Of a stretch of DNA of 64,000 bases, positions 1-7,881 are shown one piece after another. Within the stretch, counting starts at the first letter, position 1, and every line of letters starts with the position of its first letter. This DNA comes from Paenibacillus pabuli (GTDB taxonomy: Bacteria; Bacillota; Bacilli; Paenibacillales; Paenibacillaceae). The translations under genes and the position numbers were made by a program. The notes beneath the pieces are model-generated. The model worked only from the letters and a program-made list of their open reading frames with translations, was not told where the DNA came from and did no database searches. The DNA is taken from NCBI RefSeq assembly GCF_023101145.1, contig NZ_CP073714.1, forward strand, positions 4,526,001 to 4,590,000. Direction: 5' to 3'.

Positions 1-869
1 TTTCGCGCCATCTGATTGGTGCACAGTACCAAAATCAGACTGATGACCGAGGAAAGGAGACCGACCGCAGTGGCCATTCCAAAATAACCTTGCTGCAAGC
101 CATTGCGTAAAATATATGTGTCAAGCACATCTGCGACTGGCTGATTGGCCGGGTTCATCAGCGGATAGATTTGATCCATGCCTACGGCAATTAGTCCAGG
201 CATACTGAGAATTAACACGATGGAGATGGTCGGCATGATCCCCGGCAGGGTAATGTTGCGTATTTGCGCGAGCCGCCCAGCCCCTTCCACCCTTGCGGCT
301 TCATAAAGCTGCGGGTCAATCGTCGTAATCGCTGCCAGATACAAAATCGTATTCCAGCCAACCTCCTTCCATAAACCGCTCACTACAATCATGGGCCGGA
401 ACCACTCCGTGGATCCCAAGAAAAAGACCGAATCTCCCCCGAACTTCTCGATCAACTGATTGACCAATCCACCGTCCAACGTCAGCAGGGATTGCAGAAT
501 GTAAGCGACCACGATCCATGAAAAGAAATGCGGAAGATAACTCACGGATTGAACAAACCGCTTATATTTGTTGTTTTTCACCTCATTAATGAGCAAGGCC
601 AACATAATCGGAGCTGGAAATCCGAACACAAACTTGAGAATCGCGATGTAAATCGTATTCTTCACCACAATCCAGAACTGTTCATCTTGCAAGAATGAGA
701 AGTTCTCCAAACCAACCCATTCACTGCTCCACATCGTGCTGCCAATGTGAAAATCCTTGAATGCCACCTGGATGCCCACCATCGGAATGTAGCTGAAAAG
801 AAGCAGAAGAATCGCACCAGGTAGAATCATTACATACTGCCAACGGTATTTTGCCAGTCGTTCAATCAT
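1..869 (-). CDS. LplB/YteP-type sugar ABC transporter permease (C-terminus cut by window edge)
   Basis: The frame starts at the ATG at 869 and stays open to the window edge, giving 289 residues that begin MIERLAKYRWQYVMILPGA. The family is usually about 295 residues, so only the last few are missing. It has a run of hydrophobic membrane segments and the permease EAA loop, EAARVEGAGRLAQIRNITLP, near residue 190, which contacts the ATPase. It should form the membrane channel of a carbohydrate importer of the multiple-sugar/polygalacturonan (LplB) type. It lies just downstream of the GH2 beta-mannosidase on the same strand, so a manno-oligosaccharide substrate is likely but inferred. Confidence 0.9.
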   Translation of the reverse strand, partial: MIERLAKYRWQYVMILPGAILLLLFSYIPMVGIQVAFKDFHIGSTMWSSEWVGLENFSFLQDEQFWIVVKNTIYIAILKFVFGFPAPIMLALLINEVKNNKYKRFVQSVSYLPHFFSWIVVAYILQSLLTLDGGLVNQLIEKFGGDSVFFLGSTEWFRPMIVVSGLWKEVGWNTILYLAAITTIDPQLYEAARVEGAGRLAQIRNITLPGIMPTISIVLILSMPGLIAVGMDQIYPLMNPANQPVADVLDTYILRNGLQQGYFGMATAVGLLSSVISLILVLCTNQMAR

Positions 870-925
870 TTAACCACCTCTGCCATCAGTATAGAGATCA
901 ATTCAAAGCGGTAACATATAACAAC

Positions 926-3391
926 TTACAAATCAAATACGCTGCGTACGATTAGCTGTGATTGCAGTTCTTCAAGGGATGCCGATCTGGTGAGATCATC
1001 CTTCTTCAGATAAATGGTCTTTGTATTCCCTGCTGATATATCAAAATAATTGTTGCTGAAAATGCCATCTAATTCACTGAAATCCAGCTCCACAAACCGC
1101 GCGAAAGCTTTTGAATTAACCGTAATTACAAAACGATCCCCTTCTTCCTTCATCGTGGTCTCAATTGCAGGATCAACAAAACCAAAATGTTTTGGCTTTA
1201 CAAATAACACTGTACCTTCGCTTACAACTTCACCATCCACCACAAAGGAAAACTGTAAATACGTGTCCCGTTTCTTGGCAGTTGTATCGAGCATTTCGGT
1301 AAAATCAAGCTGTTCGAATAATGAGGTTGATAACGCTTTCAACTCGATTAATTTGGAAGAAGCTGCGATTTCATTGGAACGCGAATCCATGAGCCTCCAT
1401 TTCAATTCTCCTTTTACATCACTCCTGCTCTCATTCGATACGTGAAGTTCTACCTTCGGACCTTCTTCCCGAGCCGATACAAGGATTGGTGCGAAAAAAC
1501 GTTTGGCTGCATAATGCATCGCTTTCCAGCGACCAAAGTAATCGATACTGGACCAGGAAGCTACAGGCCAGCAATCATTCAACTGCCAGTACAATGCACC
1601 CATACAGCGTCCACGATGTCTGCGCCAGTGCTCTACCCCACATGAGATTCCTTCAGCCTGTATGAGCTGCGAAGCATATAAAAGGGAATTGAAATCTTTC
1701 GGCAAGCGATATGTCTCCCCGATGTAATACAGAATTTTCTCATTTCCCGTACCATTCTTCTGATGAGATTCCATAACCGGCGAGAAGATATTGCGGTCTT
1801 CCGGCAGCGTAAACGTCTCTATCGTCTTGTGATTCGGAAAGGACTGCAATCCGAATTCGGACATGTAGCGCGGGAACAATGTGCGAAATTCGGTAAAAGG
1901 TTTCTTGCCATGCCATACATCCCAGTAATGCATGTCCCCGTAATTTTCATCGTTCGGATTGTCAAAGCTTCCCTTGGATGAAGGTGAAGCTAACCAGTAG
2001 AACGTATTCGGATCATATTCCTTCGCAATAGCCGGAAGTAATACCTCATATTGCTTAATATAGTCCGCTTGTAGCTGTAAAGATGTTTTCTTCGCCCAGT
2101 CCCATTCGACCCAAGCCATTTCCTGCTCATTGTTTCCACACCAGATTCCTAATGAGGCATGATGACGCAAGCGTTTCATGTTATCGATGGTCTCTTTTGT
2201 AATCGATTGCTTGAATTCCTCAGTCAGTTCATATACACCGCAGGCATACATCAAGTCCTGCCATACAATCAAGCCGTATTCGTCGCACAAATCATAGAAG
2301 TAATTCTCCGGATAATGTCCGCCACCCCAGACACGAATTGTATTGAAATGGGCCTCCGCACAGCTCTTGATCAATCGTTCTGTCCGATCTGGGTTACAGC
2401 GCGGCAAGATGTTATCTTCCGGAATATAGTCAGCACCCATCGAGAAAAAGGATACACCGTTCACTTCGAATTCGAAGGACTCACCCCATTGATCCTGCTC
2501 TTGTTTAACAGTTAATGTTCTCAGTCCAATGCGCCTATCATCACGATCTAACTCTACGCCTTGTTCCATAAGCGCAACGCTTAGTTGATACAATGGCTGT
2601 TTGCCCAGGCCATTCGGCCACCATAACTCGGGATGGTCCACTTCAATCCAGATATGATGATTCGCATCATTCACGACAGACGTGCAACCTTTCAATGTCT
2701 CCCCGGAAGGAGTATCTAATGTGACCATGATCTCCCGCTCTTCCTCGACCCAACCAGATGCCCTTACGCGAACATCTAAGGTTACCTTGCCTTCACTATG
2801 CATCTGTGTAATGTAGACATCTTCCAAACGGGCATGATCGTAACCTTGAATGGAGATATTCCGCCAGATCCCCAAATCAGGTAATTGTGGCCCCCAATCC
2901 CAACCAAACATGGAATGAGCTTTACGCAAATGAGAGATTCCTTCTACTGCATCACTGCAGTTAATCAACGGGCGCTCGGCTTGTTTACGCAGCACATACT
3001 CCACAGGGGAACGAAGAATAATGTGTATGGTATTTTCACCTTGTTTGATAACAGAAGTAATATCGATTTCATAAGTGCTGTGCATATTGCTTACACTCGC
3101 GATATTCATTCCATTCAGAATTAATTCACCAAGCGTATCCACCCCTTCACATAACAGGATGATCCGGTCATGCCTGAGATCGGATTCATTCACTTCAAAT
3201 GAGTGTTTGTATTCATAATCATACTTGCACAGTTCAAGTGCAGCCTGCTCTTGCTCGCGGTAGTACGGGTCTTCCATTTGTCCCGCTTGTAGCAAATCAT
3301 GAAAGACCGAACCTGGAACCGTCGCCGGAAGCCATTCGACATGATCCACTCTCTTCATTTTCCACGCGCCATTGAGATCGATAAGCAACAT
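926..3391 (-). CDS. GH2 beta-mannosidase
   Basis: This 821-residue protein has the full GH2 beta-mannosidase architecture: an N-terminal sugar-binding beta domain (about 1-180), an immunoglobulin-like domain, then the TIM barrel. The acid/base glutamate is E422 in GIWCGNNEQE and the nucleophile is E512 in YMSEFGLQSFP, both in the expected contexts. There is no signal peptide, so it should act in the cytoplasm, releasing mannose from imported beta-1,4-manno-oligosaccharides. The ATG at 3391 has an AGGAGGGA ribosome site. The permease gene follows 56 bp downstream, and an AraC regulator is divergent, which fits a mannan-utilisation unit. The secreted GH26 mannanase at 23.7-26.3 kb could supply the substrate. 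Confidence 0.95.
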   Translation of the reverse strand: MLLIDLNGAWKMKRVDHVEWLPATVPGSVFHDLLQAGQMEDPYYREQEQAALELCKYDYEYKHSFEVNESDLRHDRIILLCEGVDTLGELILNGMNIASVSNMHSTYEIDITSVIKQGENTIHIILRSPVEYVLRKQAERPLINCSDAVEGISHLRKAHSMFGWDWGPQLPDLGIWRNISIQGYDHARLEDVYITQMHSEGKVTLDVRVRASGWVEEEREIMVTLDTPSGETLKGCTSVVNDANHHIWIEVDHPELWWPNGLGKQPLYQLSVALMEQGVELDRDDRRIGLRTLTVKQEQDQWGESFEFEVNGVSFFSMGADYIPEDNILPRCNPDRTERLIKSCAEAHFNTIRVWGGGHYPENYFYDLCDEYGLIVWQDLMYACGVYELTEEFKQSITKETIDNMKRLRHHASLGIWCGNNEQEMAWVEWDWAKKTSLQLQADYIKQYEVLLPAIAKEYDPNTFYWLASPSSKGSFDNPNDENYGDMHYWDVWHGKKPFTEFRTLFPRYMSEFGLQSFPNHKTIETFTLPEDRNIFSPVMESHQKNGTGNEKILYYIGETYRLPKDFNSLLYASQLIQAEGISCGVEHWRRHRGRCMGALYWQLNDCWPVASWSSIDYFGRWKAMHYAAKRFFAPILVSAREEGPKVELHVSNESRSDVKGELKWRLMDSRSNEIAASSKLIELKALSTSLFEQLDFTEMLDTTAKKRDTYLQFSFVVDGEVVSEGTVLFVKPKHFGFVDPAIETTMKEEGDRFVITVNSKAFARFVELDFSELDGIFSNNYFDISAGNTKTIYLKKDDLTRSASLEELQSQLIVRSVFDL

Positions 3392-3517
3392 TCTGATCCC
3401 TCCTGATGTCTTTGTAATCTATTTCATTCTATCAAGGCACCTCCATTCTTTCTTATGTTGTGTTCACGGAATTCGTGTGCTATTTTGACATTAACAATAA
3501 TTGGAGAGGTTAGAGCC

Positions 3518-4378
3518 ATGATCAAATATACAGCGTCTACTCACATCCATCCCGACCTGCTCGTAGATCCATTCTGGGTCGATTCCTTATCGAAAGTATC
3601 ACCCGAACACACCCATGACTTTTATGAATTCTTCATTCTAAGTGACGGGCAGTGCCAACATATCGTCAATGGAACAACCCAGTATTTGAAGCAGGGTTGC
3701 CTTGTCTTTATTCGACCGCACGATATTCACCGCTATGAGCCGGAAGGTACTCAGGACTGCCGTTTTTTGAATAGCCCTTGTCGATCTGAAGTAATAGAAG
3801 AAGCTTTGGCCTACTTGAATGAACAGAAGTGTGCACAAGGACTATTGCAGGCTCCTGTTCCTCAGATCGCAATGTTGTCTCAATTAGAAATGACTGAGAT
3901 GATTCGAAGCTTTGAACGGATTATGATGCTCTCCACAGTGGATAAGAAGAAAGCTCGCGTATACGCAAAAGGGCTGATTATTCAGATTTTTACGCAGCAT
4001 TTCTTTGCGTTGGAAACCATTGAACAACCCATTCTACCGCTTTGGCTTGAGCATGCGATCTCCAAAATGCAGCTGAAAGAAAACATGATTGGAGGTCTTC
4101 ATGCTCTCTATGAATTGTCAGGTCGAAGCGTTGGTCATGTGAACCGTGCCTTTCGTCAATATCTGAATCAAACACCAACAGAGTATATTAATCAGCTTCG
4201 GTTGAACGTAGCCAAAAACTTGCTGCTTACCACTGAGCTTCGCGTGCTTGAGATTGCACTGGAAGCAGGATTTGAGAACGTCAGCCACTTCTACCATCAG
4301 TTCAAAAAATACTATAATCAAGCCCCGCTAGATTTTCGTAAAAACGCGTCAATGAATAAGGAATCGCTGCTTCCATAA
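3518..4378 (+). CDS. AraC-family transcriptional regulator, divergent from beta-mannosidase
   Basis: The frame is open from 3455, but the ATG at 3518 has a good ribosome site (GGAGAGG, 8 nt) and gives 286 residues. The N-terminal cupin-like sensor carries the HTHDFYEFF motif, and the last 100 residues form the two helix-turn-helix units of AraC proteins (GGLHALYELSGRSVGHVNRAF and VLEIALEAGFENVSHFYHQF regions). It is divergent from the beta-mannosidase across 126 bp, so local control of that operon by a mannoside is the simplest inference. Confidence 0.9.
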   Translation: MIKYTASTHIHPDLLVDPFWVDSLSKVSPEHTHDFYEFFILSDGQCQHIVNGTTQYLKQGCLVFIRPHDIHRYEPEGTQDCRFLNSPCRSEVIEEALAYLNEQKCAQGLLQAPVPQIAMLSQLEMTEMIRSFERIMMLSTVDKKKARVYAKGLIIQIFTQHFFALETIEQPILPLWLEHAISKMQLKENMIGGLHALYELSGRSVGHVNRAFRQYLNQTPTEYINQLRLNVAKNLLLTTELRVLEIALEAGFENVSHFYHQFKKYYNQAPLDFRKNASMNKESLLP

Positions 4379-4443
4379 GGAAACTCAATGCGTCCATGTA
4401 GCGAATTCCACGCATCCCCCTATCATATCCGTATTCAAAGCTC

Positions 4444-4472
4444 AAAAAGCTCCCCCTGTATGCAGGGGGAGC
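4444..4472 (-). terminator. Rho-independent terminator of the histidine kinase operon
   Basis: A perfect 10-bp stem, GCTCCCCCTG with CAGGGGGAGC, has a 4-nt loop. Read on the minus strand it is followed by TTTTTGAGC, so it ends the two-component operon. It also lies in the convergent gap after the AraC gene but has no T-tract in that direction. Confidence 0.8.
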
Positions 4473-4594
4473 AGGACACACAAAACACCTTAAGTGGAGT
4501 TATTTATAGTCTGGGCACAAACTCTTCGAGTCTTTTCCCAAATCTCTCACTTCAAGGGGCATAACTAGAAGAGCATAGTTTCCGTTCATTTCTT

Positions 4595-6070
4595 TCAGAT
4601 ACTTTCGGCAGCAGGAAAGCCAAATGAGATTACAGCTCCTCCATCCTTACGGTTGGCGGCCTGAATCAGTCCGCCGCAGCGTTCCACAATAGCCCGGGCA
4701 ATCGCAAGGCCCAGTCCGGACTCACCGTCTTTTCCTTTGACAAAACGGTGGAATAAGGTGGGCAGCAGCTCCTGCGGAAAGCCGGGGCCATCATCCGAAA
4801 CGTACAGCCCGATCTTTCCCTTTTCCAAGCATGCCTTGATATGAATTTCTTTTTTGGCGTACCTTGCCGCGTTCGTCATGACGTTAAGCAATGCCTGCAG
4901 CAGTTTATCCTGATCAGCCATGACGAACAACTCTTTATTCTCCGGGCAGGCGATATGGAGTGTAAGTCCTTTCTTTACAAGCAGCGGATTGACACGTTCG
5001 GACGTTTCCGTCAACAATTCATTCAGACTGACCTTGGAAGGTTTGAAGATATCCTCTTCACTATCCAGCTTCGCGAGCAGCGTCATTTCGGTGACAATCT
5101 TTCCTAATCTGCCGCTCTCCCCCAGGATCACGTCCAGCCCTTTACGAACGTTCTCACCTTCAAAGATTCCATCTCGAATGCCCTCCGCATAACCTGCAAT
5201 GGACATCAGAGGGGTCTTCAGCTCATGAGAAGCATTCTGAAAAAACTGCTTCTGCACCTCATTGAACCTGTTCAGTTCGCCAGCCATCTCGTATACCGTC
5301 TGTGCTACTGCTCCAATCTCGCCGCCAGCCTTGACCAGCTGCACATCCGTGAAATGACGTTGTTTGACCTTCTTAAGTTCCTGCTTCAGATTCATCAATG
5401 GCTGAATCAGCCTTTTCGTAATAAACAAACTGAGCAGGAACATCATGGCTCCAACGATACAAATCACCAGGATGAGCCGCCCCAGAAGCGCCTGTTCGAT
5501 CGCTTTGATCTTGCTCATGGGAGTCAACAGAGTCAGGGTTCCTTGGGGGATGGGACTGACATCCATCACATAGCGCCCGTCCGTTCCCTTCCACAGGTCT
5601 TTGATGCTGGACGAAGTGACCGCTGTATACTGCTGCAAGTTGGCGGGAACTGCTTCAGTCAATGTATCGCTGCTCACCTTTCCGCTTATGCCATTCACAG
5701 ACAAAGTAGTACCTGACAGCACATTCCCGTTAAAATCGGTGACAAATGCTTCAACATCCGCAGGGATGAGTGTTGAGGGAGCACTCGTAGCCTCTCCCGT
5801 TACCAACTGGACGGACTGCATACCTGTAATATTCGAATTAAGCTGGGTTACAGCTCCAGTGGAAAGAAAAGGACTCATTGCAACATCACCCGCTTCAGTT
5901 ATTGAAGCAGACATCGCCGCACTCAACGTCTTAAGATCATTTCTCTCTGTCCCAATGAAATGATCCAATAGCACATAATGGAGTAGAACGGCCGTGACGG
6001 AGAGGATCAAAACCAGTGACAATCCGAACGCAAGGTTAATTTGATGAACAAGTTTCATATTAAACTTCAC
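4595..6070 (-). CDS. Sensor histidine kinase (HAMP, HisKA, HATPase)
   Basis: The 491-residue protein has a first membrane segment at about 12-34, an extracytoplasmic sensor domain to about 195, a second segment at about 197-217, a HAMP linker, the dimerisation helix with phosphoacceptor H282 in NASHELKTPLMS, and an ATPase domain with N, G1 (DDGPGF) and G2 (GLGLAIA) boxes. It overlaps the response regulator stop by 11 bp, so the two are translationally coupled. The signal is unknown. The nearest divergent gene encodes a small secreted protein that may be a target. Confidence 0.93.
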   Translation of the reverse strand: MKFNMKLVHQINLAFGLSLVLILSVTAVLLHYVLLDHFIGTERNDLKTLSAAMSASITEAGDVAMSPFLSTGAVTQLNSNITGMQSVQLVTGEATSAPSTLIPADVEAFVTDFNGNVLSGTTLSVNGISGKVSSDTLTEAVPANLQQYTAVTSSSIKDLWKGTDGRYVMDVSPIPQGTLTLLTPMSKIKAIEQALLGRLILVICIVGAMMFLLSLFITKRLIQPLMNLKQELKKVKQRHFTDVQLVKAGGEIGAVAQTVYEMAGELNRFNEVQKQFFQNASHELKTPLMSIAGYAEGIRDGIFEGENVRKGLDVILGESGRLGKIVTEMTLLAKLDSEEDIFKPSKVSLNELLTETSERVNPLLVKKGLTLHIACPENKELFVMADQDKLLQALLNVMTNAARYAKKEIHIKACLEKGKIGLYVSDDGPGFPQELLPTLFHRFVKGKDGESGLGLAIARAIVERCGGLIQAANRKDGGAVISFGFPAAESI

Positions 6071-6776
6071 TCCGATCTGTACGCATTCGATACCCGTGTC
6101 CCCATACCGACTCGACGGGAAGTTCCTCCATTTTTTTGCGGATCCGCTTAATTAAATGATCTACGGCACGGTCACTGCCAAAATAATCTTCTCCCCAGAC
6201 AAAACTGAGCAGCTCGTCTCTGGTAAACGCACGATTCGGATGTTCAGCCAGTACCTTGAGCATGGTGAATTCTTTGCTGGTCAGATCCACCTCTTCCCCT
6301 CTCCATATGGCCCGCCTCTCTTCCAACATTAATTGAAGCTCTCCTGTATCGATTCGTGGCGCAGCAGCTTCACTTACAACAGCTCTTTCTTCCACACCGG
6401 TAAGTTTAATCCAACGTACCAGCTGCCGCTTGATGCGGGCTACCAGTTCACGGGGGCTGAAAGGCTTCACCAGATAATCGTCACTGCCCAGCTCAAGGCC
6501 AAGTATTTTGTCCACCTCATTATCCTTCGCCGAAATCATAATAATGGGAACCTCTCCTTCATTACGGATGCGTTTGCACAATTCATAGCCATTCATTCCG
6601 GGAAGCATTATGTCTATCACCCACATGCTCGGCGGACTTATTCTATATAAAGACCAGGCATCCTCCGCATTAGCGAGGCCTATCGTTCGATAGTTCTCTT
6701 TGTGCAAATAAGCTTGAATTAGTGTACGTATATTCTCGTCATCGTCTACAACCGCGATGAGATAATCGTTATTCAT
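6060..6776 (-). CDS. OmpR-family response regulator
   Basis: The upstream frame is open to 6920, but the ATG at 6776 has a GGAGGT site 6 nt away and starts MNNDYLIAVVDDDENI, the normal receiver start. The 238-residue protein has a receiver domain with acidic pocket D11-D13, phosphoacceptor D55 (WVIDIMLPG) and K104 (LVKPFSP), then a C-terminal winged helix. It precedes and overlaps its histidine kinase partner. The divergent gap (6777-6935) separates it from a secreted protein gene. Confidence 0.93.
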   Translation of the reverse strand: MNNDYLIAVVDDDENIRTLIQAYLHKENYRTIGLANAEDAWSLYRISPPSMWVIDIMLPGMNGYELCKRIRNEGEVPIIMISAKDNEVDKILGLELGSDDYLVKPFSPRELVARIKRQLVRWIKLTGVEERAVVSEAAAPRIDTGELQLMLEERRAIWRGEEVDLTSKEFTMLKVLAEHPNRAFTRDELLSFVWGEDYFGSDRAVDHLIKRIRKKMEELPVESVWGHGYRMRTDRSEV

Positions 6777-6935
6777 GAACGGACCTCCAGTATTTTTCTC
6801 TATAGTGAGTATACCAAAGGAAAATGGAAGGAAGAGCTTTGCCATTCTTTTTCCACAATTACACCAATATTGTGCCACACTCCTTCGGTAAATTGATAAC
6901 CGTAAGACAAACCAAACCACAAGGAGTGTTACGAA

Positions 6936-7709
6936 ATGAACTACAGTTTCAAATTCAGAAATGTTGCCATGTCCGCCCTGCTGCTCACTGCGATCTCCGC
7001 ACCGATTGTCGCGAATGCCGACAGCGCCGTTAACGCAAATCCTGTTTCAAACGGAACAGCTACCTTGAAAGAAGCGAAACCCGCCATTGCTGCCTTTACA
7101 TTGGCTAACCCAGTGGAGCTGGCCAAAAAGTACGCGCCAGAAACAGTAAGCGAATGGGAAAAAACACTGGCCCGTTACAATAAATTGCTTTCGCAAAACT
7201 CTACATCCCAAGTAATGGCCACTTTGGTTGCTGTTGACGTAGACTCAGACGAATGGAAGAAAGTTTCCGAGAACGCCAAACCAGGTGAGATCAAAGAAAT
7301 GCAGGCCTTGAAGGTTGAGGAAGGCAAGCTTACCTCAATTGAGGGAGTAAAGGCCGTAAAAGCCGATCAATTACCTCATTCCGAAAGCAAGAACACCTTG
7401 TCTTTCTCCATTACCACAAACAGTACGGATCTGAAAGGATTAGCTGAGAATGCAGAATCTGGAGTGGCAATTACCCTCAGCCCTCTGAATCTTGACGAAA
7501 AAACTACCGGAGTAACCAGCGTGGTTATAGCGAATGCTGAAAGTCTTCAATTTAGCGGTACTACAGCTGCCAGTGCTTTCTTCTCAGCACAAAGTAATTT
7601 GAATAAGGCCGTAACAGCTAAGGATGAAGCGGCAATCAAGACTTCCCTTGCAGACCTTCTGAAGCAATACAATGCGCAAATTACTGAGCTAGAGGCAGCT
7701 CAAGAGTAG
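6936..7709 (+). CDS. Secreted protein of unknown function
   Basis: I do not recognise a family. The 257-residue product has a clear Sec signal peptide (positively charged start, hydrophobic core, cleavage near VANADS, about residue 28). The mature part is rich in Ala, Lys, Glu and Ser and has no cysteines or membrane segments. It has helical stretches such as EWEKTLARYNKLLSQ and ends in a likely coiled segment. AAGGAG precedes the ATG, and a strong terminator follows. The divergent two-component system makes it a plausible target of that system, which is inference only. Confidence 0.8.
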   Translation: MNYSFKFRNVAMSALLLTAISAPIVANADSAVNANPVSNGTATLKEAKPAIAAFTLANPVELAKKYAPETVSEWEKTLARYNKLLSQNSTSQVMATLVAVDVDSDEWKKVSENAKPGEIKEMQALKVEEGKLTSIEGVKAVKADQLPHSESKNTLSFSITTNSTDLKGLAENAESGVAITLSPLNLDEKTTGVTSVVIANAESLQFSGTTAASAFFSAQSNLNKAVTAKDEAAIKTSLADLLKQYNAQITELEAAQE

Positions 7710-7754
7710 GTTTAAATACATTTCAGCTTTAACAACATCATTAAGCAAAAACGC

Positions 7755-7800
7755 CAACAACCAGCGAGCCTCCATGTGGAAGCCCGCTGGTTGTTGTTTT
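7755..7800 (+). terminator. Terminator of the secreted protein gene
   Basis: A perfect 12-bp stem (CAACAACCAGCG with CGCTGGTTGTTG) is followed by TTTT. It ends transcription of the gene at 6936 before the convergent alpha-mannosidase. Confidence 0.85.
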
Positions 7801-7881
7801 ATCGGCTATAAGTTTATATCTGTTATGTGTTATCTACTGCCTGCCCTGATCTTAAATGAGTCAGGGCTTTTTCCGCTCGGT

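Noticed and set aside
5225..5716. Long plus-strand frame (163 codons) inside the histidine kinase gene
   Set aside because: It is antisense to a well-defined kinase, has no domain or ribosome site, and its residues look random.
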